Assembly: GCA_017849555.1 (NCBI GenBank)
Contig: JAFIGU010000087.1
Span: 1-64,000, forward strand
Reading direction: 5' to 3'
Source: Sphingomonas sp.
GTDB taxonomy: Bacteria > Pseudomonadota > Alphaproteobacteria > Sphingomonadales > Sphingomonadaceae
DNA length: 64,000 nt
Each line of letters starts with the position of its first letter. The stretch's first letter is position 1. Below, piece after piece: positions 1 to 7,313 of the stretch. The notes under the pieces were generated by a model. The model had not been told where the DNA came from and did not search any database. It worked only from the letters and a program-made list of their open reading frames with translations. The translations under genes were made by a program, and so were the position numbers.

Positions 1-20
1 GCGCCCTATGGCCCGGCAGC

Positions 21-72
21 TATCAGGCTGGCCTCCGCCAGCTCTTGGGTCAGCGCTACGGCCAGCCTGATA
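21..72. repeat. 13-bp perfect inverted repeat beside truncated ardC
   Basis: The arms tatcaggctggcc (21-33) and ggccagcctgata (60-72) are perfect reverse complements separated by 26 bases. The repeat lies just downstream of the broken 3' end of the ardC-like gene. There is no T-run, so it is not a typical intrinsic terminator. It could be a recombination or protein-binding site at the breakpoint, but nothing in the sequence decides this. Confidence 0.5.
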
Positions 73-102
73 ACTGCCTACCGTGGGCGTCCATCGCCGA
101 CC

Positions 103-918
103 TTACTGCAATGTTGCGGACGGCGCAGACTGTCCAGATAAGGCGACCAGTTCCTCACGCGCATAGTCCTTGCTGCCGAAGGCATTCTTCAAGTCGCGCC
201 CGAGCCGCTTGGGGTGGCCGGTGGCGTGGGTCAGTTCGTGCAGGCACGTCCGGTAATAGTTGATCTGATCAAAGAAGGCGGGCTGCGGCGGCACCTGCAC
301 GACATCGGGGTCCGGCGCGTAGAAGGCGCGGTCGCCGCCGATGCGGAAATCGACCCCCGACGCGGCAATGACTTCCTCGGCAACGGGCACGATCTCGCGT
401 TCGGGCAGCGGCGTGGGATCAGCGGCAAGGCCGGGCCGAAGCCCTTCGCACTGCGCGACGTTGAACACGGTGAAGCGCTTGAGGAACCAAATTGCGCGGT
501 TCGGCTGGTCATCGCTCCCCCGAAGCAATGCCTTTTCAGCCTCACTCTCGGCCACGGGAGTGAAGCAGTCGGCATAGACCACGGTCACGCCATGCTCGCC
601 CTTGCGGACGCAGCCGCCCGCTTCCTGCGCCTGCCGGAAGGTGAGCCATGATTGCGACGGCCAGCCATGTTCGATGACCGCGCCCCACAGGATCAGGATG
701 TTGACGCCCGAATAGGTCCGAGCGGTGAGCGCGTTGCGTGGCAGGCCGGGGCCGGTCCCGCCCGTTGTTCCCCAAGGCTGGACCCATGGAAATCGCCCGG
801 CCTCGAGTTCGGCGACGATCCGCGCGGTCACCTCGTCATAGAGGTTGGCACGGTTCTCGGGTTGACGATCCTCGGCCGCAACCTCTCGGCGGGCACGGCG
901 GCTGGTAGCTTTGCGCAT
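103..918 (-). pseudogene. ArdC-like antirestriction protein, C-terminally truncated
   Basis: ArdC proteins are carried by conjugative plasmids and ICEs and protect incoming single-stranded DNA. The N-terminal half (about residues 24-150, NLYDEVTARIVAELEAGRFP onward) is the ArdC DNA-binding domain. A zinc-metalloprotease motif HELTH is intact at residues 227-231. Homology stops at residue 259 (...AREELVA). The last 12 residues (LSGQSAPSATLQ) are unrelated, so the usual C-terminal end is missing; 271 residues remain of the roughly 300 usual in the family. The start at 918 was chosen because GGAGGA sits 8 bases upstream; an ATG at 951 has no such site. Truncation looks like the scar of a recombination near position 138. 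The fold may still be partly functional. Confidence 0.75.
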
Positions 919-1285
919 CGCGGTCCTCCATCGCCGCCCCAAAAGCAGCAAGCCTCCCCGGAAGGCGGGGGTGGGCGGCGAGACGCGACCAAGAGGCCCG
1001 GCTCAAGCGGCCGGCGGCACCGCAGGGCGGAACGAAGAGGAGCACCCGAGCGCGAGCGAGGGTTGCCGCAGGCCGCGCCGGGCCTAGCAGGGAGCGCCGC
1101 CCGCACCCGCCGTACCGGGAGAGGCACCGACAACGCCGCTGCGCCTCGGCGCGGCGTCCATAGTCACGCCAGCGATCGTCACCGCGAGGCCGAGACCCGG
1201 CACGGGGCTCGGCGAAGACCGCGTCCAGGCGGTCGGAGTAGAGCGCGGTCGCACCTTAGTGCGAGGCGCTAGGAGGGTTGCAAGC
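919..1285. other. No gene recognised
   Basis: This is a 367-base G+C-rich stretch between the ardC-like gene and the QseM-like gene, which both point left. Open frames here have no recognisable family and the composition of antisense shadows. No tRNA, terminator or att-like core was identified. It may contain the ardC promoter. Confidence 0.4.
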
Positions 1286-1552
1286 CTATCGAGCTATCCG
1301 CCCGTTGAACGCGACCAAAGCCTGGGCAAGCCCTTCGCCGACGATCCAACGCGCGCGCTCCAGATGTGACCGCCAGCAGGCTTCCGTGTCCTTGGCGGCA
1401 GGATCGAGGTGCATCAGGAAAGATGCGGCTTCACGCCAGTCGCGACCCGCGTCATCGGCTTGGAGCAGCGCCGCGTACAGCGCGAGATGCTCGCGATCGT
1501 AAGCGACTGGGTGACCAGTTGGCGCTTCAATAAGCAGCACAAAAAACTCCAC
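1286..1552 (-). CDS. qseM: QseM-like small DUF2285 antiactivator
   Basis: An 88-residue protein resembling the C-terminal helical part of DUF2285, seen in the pattern LALYAALL...REAASFL...WRSHLERARWIVGEGL (about residues 23-76). In the M. loti symbiosis island, QseM is a small DUF2285 protein that binds and blocks both TraR and FseA and so keeps transfer off. The resemblance, the size, and the position next to a divergent Xre gene support the same role. The frame begins with GTG at 1552; a second in-frame GTG at 1540 is possible. Assignment rests on pattern and context, not on an alignment. Confidence 0.6.
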   Translation of the reverse strand: MEFFVLLIEAPTGHPVAYDREHLALYAALLQADDAGRDWREAASFLMHLDPAAKDTEACWRSHLERARWIVGEGLAQALVAFNGRIAR

Positions 1553-1627
1553 ATGTGCTGTTTGCTCGTCAATTTGGAGACCTTACGCCATGGCAAAAAT
1601 CGCGGCAAGCTGGCTCAACCTGTGGAG
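1547..1627. promoter_or_regulatory. Candidate operators between qseM and qseC
   Basis: Three copies of a TGGAG core occur: CTCCACA at 1547-1553, TTTGGAG at 1573-1579 and TGTGGAG at 1621-1627. The outer two are exact reverse complements of each other. They sit on the start codons of the two divergent genes, so a dimeric Xre protein bound here could control both. The equivalent region of the M. loti element holds QseC operators. Binding here is inferred. Confidence 0.45.
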
Positions 1628-1860
1628 TGTCGAGCAGGAAGATCCTTGCCCATAATCTGCGCGTGCTTCGCGCAGCGAGGGGTTTGTCGCAGGAGGCGCT
1701 CGCCGATGCCGCGAAGATCGACCGAACCTACGTGAGCGCTCTTGAACGTCAGAAATATAGCGTGACGATTGATCGGCTCGATCAGATCGCCGAGCCTCTG
1801 GGCGTAGACCCCTATATCCTGCTGATGCCGGAGCTGCCGGCAAACTCCCTAAAGGGATGA
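1627..1860 (+). CDS. qseC: QseC-like Xre/HTH regulator
   Basis: A 77-residue helix-turn-helix protein of the Xre (lambda Cro/CI-like) family. The HTH is in NLRVLRAARGLSQEALADAA followed by RTYVSALERQKYSVTIDRLD. The GTG at 1627 was chosen because it places a compact Xre domain at the N-terminus. The same frame is open from an ATG at 1555, but that adds a tail unlike the family. No clear ribosome binding site precedes the GTG, which overlaps a candidate operator half-site. In M. loti, QseC switches between its own transcription and that of the antiactivator qseM. The gene is convergent with fseA, 4 bases away. Confidence 0.65.
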   Translation: MSSRKILAHNLRVLRAARGLSQEALADAAKIDRTYVSALERQKYSVTIDRLDQIAEPLGVDPYILLMPELPANSLKG

Positions 1861-1864
1861 GCGG

Positions 1865-2579
1865 CTAATTCTGCAGCACGTGCGCCGGCCCTTGCTCGAT
1901 CATGTTCCTGCCGCTGGCGACGAGCCGCCGCACAAGCGATTTCCGGTGCTCGCCATCTCCCGGCCAATCGCCGGGACCGAGCAAACGATCAGCGATCGCT
2001 CGCAGGCTCATCCCGGCCAGATGTGCGTCGTACGCCTCCAGCGCGGATAGCCGACGGGCAAGCTGCAGCGAGGGGCGAACCTGCAACGAGCCTATGAAGG
2101 TGCGGACCGCGGAGACCTTGGCATGAAGTCGATGATCAACGGGCAGCTCGAAACACAGCGAGCACGGCCCAGCGAGCGCGCTCCCCTCGACGACGTCGAT
2201 CCTGACGAGGGCACCGCCCCGCTCCACGAGCAGATGCTGGCCCGCGCCGGACCGCAGCAACCGTTTGGCTTCGGCGGTCCCGTCGAAGGCATGCGCCGAG
2301 CCGGCTGAATCGGCAGCGCACCGTGCGCTCAGCACGCACGGATCCACCGCCGCCGACCACATCGGCAGGACCTCGGCACAGCTCTGCCCAGGATCCTCAG
2401 GGAAAGTGCAGCCCCCAGTCCGCGACGAAGGCGGGGTCGGCGGTGACACCGTCCGGCACGGCGCCAAGCGCAGCAAAGGCCGCCCGGTAGCCCGGATCGC
2501 GCCGCAGAACCTCCCAGGCGAGCGCGGACCGTCCACGCTTCAGGATGGCCTCGAAGGCAGCGGGGTCCGGCGATACCAC
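1865..2579 (-). CDS. fseA: FseA-like DUF2285 transfer activator made by +1 frameshift
   Basis: Two overlapping frames make one protein. The first frame (GTG at 2579, stop TGA at 2399-2397) gives 60 residues including SALAWEVLRRDPGYRAAF and ending WGLHFP. The second (2398 to 1865) continues EDPGQSCAEV and ends with a DUF2285 domain (ALEAYDAHLAGMSLRAIADR ... RRLVASGRNMI). Skipping T2399 after CCC joins them into 237 residues, the usual size of unsplit DUF2285 proteins, with family sequence running through the join. FseA of the M. loti symbiosis island is made from two frames by a programmed +1 shift and activates excision. Here the gene starts 10 bases after phyH, with GAGG 8 bases before GTG, so it is probably co-transcribed with luxI. 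A simple disabling mutation is the alternative. Confidence 0.75.
2396..2405 (-). promoter_or_regulatory. Probable programmed +1 ribosomal frameshift site
   Basis: On the minus strand the site reads TTT CCC TGA G. A prolyl-tRNA on CCC can slip forward onto CCT, after which the next codon is GAG in the DUF2285 frame, bypassing the TGA. The stop in the A site is the same logic as the prfB frameshift. A run of Gs at 2412-2416 (GGGGG, 9 bases before CCC) might act as an anti-SD stimulator, but its spacing is longer than in prfB. Confidence 0.65.
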
Positions 2580-2589
2580 GGCAAGGGCC

Positions 2590-3456
2590 TCAGCCGAGCT
2601 CGCCCAGCTGCGATCGCACGAACAAGTGGGCAGCAGCCTCTTGGTCGGGACGGAGCGCGTCAACCGCAGGCAGGTATTCGGGTATGGTGTCACGCAGCAG
2701 CACCGACGGGCATTGCCCCTCGACGTTGCCGAGGTTCGGGCGGTGCTGGGCGTAGCCGACCAGCGCGGCGAGCGCGGGCGGGAACTGCCGTGCGACCTGT
2801 GGGGGATAGACCAGCCACTGGAGCTCGAACGGCTTGAGCCAGCCGAGGCAGTAGCTGATGACGATGCCGCGCCGCGGCGCGCGGCTGACATTGCCGCCGC
2901 CGCCGTGCAGCGTCGAGCCGAGGAAGACGAGCGCGTCGCCGGGCAGGACGGTCGGCACGACCGCATCGGCTTCGGGCAGAACCGCGATGTCCTGGTCGAC
3001 ATGGCTTCCCGTCCATATGCGCGTGCCGCCATTCTCGCGGGTGAAGGTGGTGAGCGGCCACATCACGTTGACGAGATATTCGAGGCTGCCCTTCGGCCCC
3101 TGCCACATGTCCTGGTCGCGGTGCGGCAGCTGTGGCAGCGCGCCGGGATGGATCTCGATCGCCTGGGTGAGGTTGAGCGCGATCCGCTCGCACCAGGGCG
3201 AGAGCTGCTGCTCCACCAGCTCTAGGACCAAAGGATGCATGGCGAGCTCAGCGACCGCAGGCGCCCGCGTCAGCAGCGCCCCGAATCGGCTGGTGCGCTC
3301 GCCGTAGAAGGCCCCGCGGCAGGGAGGGGTCGCGACGAAGCGCGCGTCCAACTCGGCGTCGATGGCGGCGATGAGCCCGGGCGGGACGGCCCGCCCGAAC
3401 ACGCACCAGCCGTCGCGCGCGAGCGCCGCGGCTTGGCGATCGATTGCGCCCATCAT
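2590..3456 (-). CDS. Phytanoyl-CoA dioxygenase (PhyH)-family oxygenase
   Basis: A 288-residue Fe(II)/2-oxoglutarate dioxygenase. The iron ligands are visible as H112-R-D114 (PHRDQDMWQG) and H184 (STLHGGGG), with R196 (RRGIVISY) placed to bind 2-oxoglutarate. The ATG overlaps the luxI stop (ATGA), so the two are translationally coupled. It lies between the signal synthase and the FseA-like activator. PhyH genes beside luxI are known in sphingomonads, but their substrate is unknown to me. Oxidation of an acyl-homoserine lactone or an acyl-CoA precursor is possible, not shown. Confidence 0.85.
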   Translation of the reverse strand: MMGAIDRQAAALARDGWCVFGRAVPPGLIAAIDAELDARFVATPPCRGAFYGERTSRFGALLTRAPAVAELAMHPLVLELVEQQLSPWCERIALNLTQAIEIHPGALPQLPHRDQDMWQGPKGSLEYLVNVMWPLTTFTRENGGTRIWTGSHVDQDIAVLPEADAVVPTVLPGDALVFLGSTLHGGGGNVSRAPRRGIVISYCLGWLKPFELQWLVYPPQVARQFPPALAALVGYAQHRPNLGNVEGQCPSVLLRDTIPEYLPAVDALRPDQEAAAHLFVRSQLGELG

Positions 3457-4058
3457 GCCGGCACCCGCTGGCCGGCGGCGGGATAGGTGCCGGACCAGCC
3501 TAGTCGGTCGGGCGTGTCCGGGCCTATGTAGATCAGGAAGGCGCCGATCGGGCCGCCCGCGATGCGCACCGCGGGGCCGAGCGGCTCGGCCCGCCAGCCC
3601 ATCGCCAGCACCTCCTTGCGGAACGGGTCGGGGACGACGCCGGTATAGCGCGCAATGCCGCGTTCAAGCGCGACATCGACCATCGCTGCGAACAGCGCGT
3701 TGCGCAGCACCTTGCGCCGTGCGGCGCCGTGGCGCTGCGGCAGGCACAGCCGCGTGCTCTCCCAGGTCCGGTCGTCAGACGGTACACCCAGCGGGCACAA
3801 GTGCGGGAAGAGCGACCCGAGCATGTGCGGCTTGGTCGTCGGGTAGAGCCGGATCGACGCGGCGTGCTCCCCACCGTCGTCGGTCGCGACCAGGTAGATC
3901 GTGTCGGGATCGTCGAACTGGTCGATCTCGTACTGCCCGTCGACCACCGGCACGTCCCAGCCGAAGAGGTCGACGAAGAGGCGCTTGCGGTCGGCGAACA
4001 TGGACTGGAGCAGCGGCCGGTTCGCCGCTGCCAAATGGTTGTCGATGACGTGGATCAT
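3453..4058 (-). CDS. luxI: LuxI-family acyl-homoserine lactone synthase
   Basis: A 201-residue autoinducer synthase that makes acyl-homoserine lactone from S-adenosylmethionine and an acyl donor. The conserved residues of the family are visible: R24, F28, W34, D46, D49, R70, E100 and R103 (DRKRLFVDLFGW, YEIDQFDDPD, ASIRLYP, WESTRLCL). GGGAG lies 5 bases before the ATG. The gene is 68 bases downstream of luxR on the same strand and overlaps phyH. In the M. loti element the equivalent gene, traI2, also precedes the frameshifted activator. Confidence 0.92.
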   Translation of the reverse strand: MIHVIDNHLAAANRPLLQSMFADRKRLFVDLFGWDVPVVDGQYEIDQFDDPDTIYLVATDDGGEHAASIRLYPTTKPHMLGSLFPHLCPLGVPSDDRTWESTRLCLPQRHGAARRKVLRNALFAAMVDVALERGIARYTGVVPDPFRKEVLAMGWRAEPLGPAVRIAGGPIGAFLIYIGPDTPDRLGWSGTYPAAGQRVPA

Positions 4059-4118
4059 GCGTCGCTCCCGGTCGTGGTTCGCTCACGAAGGAAGCAGCCG
4101 GGGGCCGCCCAAGATAGA

Positions 4119-4134
4119 CCGAGCGATTACTCGG
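4119..4134. promoter_or_regulatory. Dyad upstream of luxI (candidate lux box)
   Basis: CCGAG-CGATTA-CTCGG is a 16-base dyad with perfect 5-base arms, overlapping the luxR stop and lying about 60 bases upstream of luxI. The position fits a LuxR binding site, but it does not resemble the Agrobacterium tra box and short dyads arise by chance in such DNA. Confidence 0.3.
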
Positions 4135-4831
4135 GTTGACGGCGTAGTTCGTGAAGCTCGACCTCGCCGGCAAGCAGCGCGCCGGCAACGAGGCTGGCCC
4201 GGTCATGCGCGTCGAAGAGGCGGCGCGCCTCGGTCAGGTAGCCGTCGACGGTGCGCTGCGTCAGCGCGAGCGCGCGCGCGATCTGCTTGTTGCTCTGGCC
4301 TTGCCCGGCGAGGACGACGCAGTCGCGCGGGCGCGGATGCAGGCGCGTCGGTGGCGCAGGCACCGGCGTCGATCCGGTGACGCGGAGCGCCGCCTGGAAG
4401 GCGAAGACGCCGATCAGCTGGGCAGCGCCGAGCACTACGGCAGCCTGCTCCGGCCGTTTCATGCCGGCGAAGGTACAGGAACCGAGGCGATCGCCCAGCC
4501 GGACAAAAGGGATCGTGATGCCCTCGTTCAGGCCTTCGCGCGCGCCGCGCGAGAGGGCGGCGCGATCCCCGCGACCGAGCCGGATAAGGGAGCCGAGATC
4601 GGACCAGAGGAAGGCCATGCCGGCGCGCAGGCTGGCGCGGAAGACCGGATCCCGTCGGAAGCGGCCATCCGCATAAAGCGCGTCGATGATCGCCGGCGGA
4701 TATTGCTTGATGTCCACGCGACCGACGCGGGGCACCGAGAGATCGTCATGGTGGATCAGCGCGAAGTATCGAAAGCCGAGGTCGCGGGTGACAGCCTCCA
4801 TCGATCGATGGAGATCGCCGGTGTCGCGCAT
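4127..4831 (-). CDS. luxR: LuxR-family (TraR-like) quorum-sensing activator
   Basis: An autoinducer-binding domain (about residues 1-160, GFRYFALIHH ... AMAFLW-type core) is followed by a LuxR helix-turn-helix (about 172-230: LAGQGQSNKQIARALALTQR). The first ATG is at 4831 and gives 234 residues. Upstream of it the same frame is open and still reads like the family N-terminus (VDLADDVIRSLRA) as far as about 4900, but contains no ATG, GTG or TTG. An ATT at 4900-4898 sits 7 bases after AAGGAG. The real protein may therefore be about 257 residues with a rare start. By context it should respond to the LuxI product and activate luxI-phyH-fseA. Confidence 0.88.
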   Translation of the reverse strand: MRDTGDLHRSMEAVTRDLGFRYFALIHHDDLSVPRVGRVDIKQYPPAIIDALYADGRFRRDPVFRASLRAGMAFLWSDLGSLIRLGRGDRAALSRGAREGLNEGITIPFVRLGDRLGSCTFAGMKRPEQAAVVLGAAQLIGVFAFQAALRVTGSTPVPAPPTRLHPRPRDCVVLAGQGQSNKQIARALALTQRTVDGYLTEARRLFDAHDRASLVAGALLAGEVELHELRRQPE

Positions 4832-4987
4832 TGCTCGGAGACTCCGGATGACATCATCCGCGAGGTCTACGAGCCCCGCCGGTATGATGCCTGAACCAAT
4901 GGCCCGACTCCTTGCGCACCGACGACCGGGCCGAACGCGGTCGTGCCAAGCTGCGGTTCTCCGCCATAGCCTGTCGCCGCGCCCCGA

Positions 4988-6199
4988 TCATCTCAGCGTG
5001 CGGTCGAAAAGAGCGGCGGCCTGCTCGATCGCGATACGATGGGCGCGGGCTTGGTCAGTCGCATCCCGGCAGACGGGCAGGCTCGCCTTGGCGGCGGCGG
5101 AACAGGTCGCGAGGAAGCTGTAGTGCGTGACCCCGGCGAGGATTTCGACGCGAGCGTTCGGAAGGAGCGCTTTCGCGACCAGCGCGTGCGTTGCCGCCGG
5201 TACCGTCACGTCATCGCCGCCGGCGACGATCACCACCGGCTCGCGCATGGCGCGAAGGCTCGCGGGTGTGAGCGGCTGCACGACGGGCGCCATGGCGAAT
5301 ACGGCCCGGACACCCGGCAGCGCATGGTCGGCGCCGGCGCGGGCGCGCTCGCTCGCGAGCGCGGGACTTGCCAGCGTGGCGATCGCGTCGTCGTTGCTGA
5401 GCCCGAACTCGAGCTGGGGCTTGCACGTCCCATCCTCGGGATGCGCGCGGCAGAACCGGATCATCCGCTCGGGATCGGTGCGTGCGCCACCGGCCACCAG
5501 AGCGGTGAGCCCGCCGATCGAGAAGCCTGCCACGCCAAGGCGCTTGCGGTCGATGTGCGGCGACAGCGCGGGGTCGGCGAGCACCGCCGCGAATGCGGCC
5601 TTCAGATCGTCGGCGCGGTCCCACCAGAGCACGGCGCCCGCCGGAGTAGCCGGGTCCACGCCGTTGTTGCCGGGATGATCGACTGCAATCACGACATAAC
5701 CAAGTTCGGCGAGCGCCAAGCCGAACCAGGCCATCATCCGTGCCGATCCCCCGAAGCCGTGCGACAGAAGGACGACGGGATGGCGCTTGTCGTCGCGGAA
5801 GGTCGCATCTGGTGCGACGCTGCCGACCTCGAAGAGCGGCGAATCCGGCGGAAAGTCGATCGACCGCGCCTGTGCACCTGCCGCGGCCGGATACCAGATG
5901 GTAACGCGGAGAACGGGGCGATGGTCGGCGTTGCGCAGAGCCGCGTTCGGCTGCTCGATCAATCGATGCCGTTCGCCAACTGTGGCAGCAGCGGGCGTGG
6001 CGAACGCCACGGCCCCAGCCATCAGGGTCGGGAGCTGCCGTATAGCCCGCGCGGCCGCTGCGCCCCAGGAGTGGGCGCGCAATGGACGAAGCCCGCGCAC
6101 CTCTTGGGAGGCCAACCGCCGCATCGTCGAACCCGGTCGAGCGGACGCGCGTGCTGGCGCGGCGCGCTGCGCAGGCATCGTTGGCCGGAGCGTGCTCAT
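4988..6199 (-). CDS. Secreted alpha/beta hydrolase, dienelactone-hydrolase-like
   Basis: A 403-residue alpha/beta hydrolase of the predicted-dienelactone-hydrolase type. The nucleophile elbow is GFSIGG, the oxyanion region is LLSHGFGGSARMM, and a late GVTHYSFL supplies a candidate catalytic His. The N-terminus is long and hydrophobic (AGAVAFATPAAA near residue 70), suggesting export; the true start could be internal, at MRRLASQ. The annotated ATG overlaps the doxX stop (ATGA) and ends a four-gene operon with overlapping stops. Substrate unknown. Confidence 0.75.
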   Translation of the reverse strand: MSTLRPTMPAQRAAPARASARPGSTMRRLASQEVRGLRPLRAHSWGAAAARAIRQLPTLMAGAVAFATPAAATVGERHRLIEQPNAALRNADHRPVLRVTIWYPAAAGAQARSIDFPPDSPLFEVGSVAPDATFRDDKRHPVVLLSHGFGGSARMMAWFGLALAELGYVVIAVDHPGNNGVDPATPAGAVLWWDRADDLKAAFAAVLADPALSPHIDRKRLGVAGFSIGGLTALVAGGARTDPERMIRFCRAHPEDGTCKPQLEFGLSNDDAIATLASPALASERARAGADHALPGVRAVFAMAPVVQPLTPASLRAMREPVVIVAGGDDVTVPAATHALVAKALLPNARVEILAGVTHYSFLATCSAAAKASLPVCRDATDQARAHRIAIEQAAALFDRTLR

Positions 6200-6642
6200 C
6201 CGTTAGTCGGCTGGGCTCGCCGTCCGAGCTGACGCCGGAGCGCGAGAAGCCGGCCGGGGCCGCTGACGGCCGCGAACAACATGCCCGCCGCGAACGGAAA
6301 ATGGCTGACGAAGGCGCCGAGCTCCAGGTTCTTCGCGTCGGTCCAGTGCGAGGGGCCATGGAAGGCGAAGGCGAGGAACAGGACGTAGATCGCGCCGAGC
6401 AGCATCAGTTCCGAGAAGAACGCGCCGGTTACGAGCGCCAGGACCAGGCCGAGCTCGAACAGCGCGGCGAGGAAGGCGAGCAGCGACGCGGCAGGGAAGC
6501 CTGCGGCGGCGATGGTCGCGGCCGTCATGCCGAACATCATCGCCTTCGAGGCGAAAGCCATCAGGAAGACGAGCGCGAGGGCGCAGCGGGCGAGAAGCAC
6601 GATCGCGTTCGCCCATCGTGCGGGAAAGGAAGCGTCGGTCAT
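6196..6642 (-). CDS. DoxX-family membrane protein
   Basis: A 148-residue protein with four hydrophobic segments (about residues 13-35, 47-75, 77-100 and 110-130), the DoxX layout. DoxX proteins are membrane proteins linked to redox or detoxification functions. It overlaps both neighbours by 4 bases, so it is translated as part of the TetR operon. Nothing in it shows a specific substrate. Confidence 0.8.
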   Translation of the reverse strand: MTDASFPARWANAIVLLARCALALVFLMAFASKAMMFGMTAATIAAAGFPAASLLAFLAALFELGLVLALVTGAFFSELMLLGAIYVLFLAFAFHGPSHWTDAKNLELGAFVSHFPFAAGMLFAAVSGPGRLLALRRQLGRRAQPTNG

Positions 6643-7313
6643 GAGCGCCCTCCGTCCTCATGTTGGTCGCCAATGTCCGAAGCGGCTGCGCCCTCGCCAG
6701 CCGGCCGTGCCATGGCGTAGCGCAGGTGGATTGCCGCCTTGGTGGTGACGACCGAACGTCGCTCCAAGGTCACCTGAGACGCGAGCGCGTCGTCGAACAT
6801 GCGGATCCCGCCCCCGAGCAGGACCGGCGCGACATGAAGCGAAAGCTCGTCGACCAGCCCGCTTCGCAGGAACTGCCGCCCGATGTCCGCTCCGCCCATG
6901 ATGCAGATGTCCTTGCCGCCGGCCGCGGCGTGTGCCGCTTCTAATGCGGACGCGATATCACCGGCAAAGCGGTAGACGCCGCCAGGCACGGCCGGCGGGG
7001 TCGAGTGCGAGACGACGAACACGGGCAGGCGGGCTGGTCCGGTCGGCCCGTCGGCACCCCAGCTCGGAAGCGAATCGTCGTAGGTACGGCGCCCGCAGAT
7101 GATGGCACCGGCGCCGCCGATCGCATCGGCGAGCAGGCGATGATCTTCCTCGGTGGCTGCGCTGCCGACCCAGGCGTGCAGCGCTTCGCCGCCGTCGCCC
7201 AGCGGCTTGTCGGGGGTCGGGTTGGGACCGCGCAAGAACCCGTCCACCGACAAGCTGATATCGAACACGACGAGGCTCCTCATCGGCGTCTCTCCCTTTT
7301 CTGTGTTTGTCAT
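6639..7313 (-). CDS. Dihydrofolate reductase-family (RibD C-terminal-like) protein
   Basis: A 224-residue protein with the RibD C-terminal / DHFR-like NAD(P)H-binding fold: N-terminal FDISLSVDGF, central ICGRRTYD and late IMGGADIGRQFL. Such solo domains are usually reductases of unknown substrate. The ATG at 7313 overlaps the tetR stop (ATGA), matching the other junctions of this operon. MRSLVVF at 7283 has a better ribosome binding site (GGAGAG) and is the typical family start. Confidence 0.8.
   Translation of the reverse strand: MTNTEKGETPMRSLVVFDISLSVDGFLRGPNPTPDKPLGDGGEALHAWVGSAATEEDHRLLADAIGGAGAIICGRRTYDDSLPSWGADGPTGPARLPVFVVSHSTPPAVPGGVYRFAGDIASALEAAHAAAGGKDICIMGGADIGRQFLRSGLVDELSLHVAPVLLGGGIRMFDDALASQVTLERRSVVTTKAAIHLRYAMARPAGEGAAASDIGDQHEDGGRS

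Noticed and set aside
652..1272. Plus-strand 206-residue open frame opposite ardC and the following gap
   Set aside because: Arg/Gly/Ala-rich shadow composition, no family and it runs antisense to the ArdC domain.
2397..3032. Minus-strand 211-residue frame as one protein
   Set aside because: Its first two thirds lie inside phyH in another frame; only the last 60 residues from GTG 2579 are credible.
4988..6199. Hydrolase as an acyl-homoserine lactone-degrading enzyme because it lies beside luxR
   Set aside because: It belongs to the TetR operon by overlapping genes and lacks lactonase motifs such as HxHxDH.
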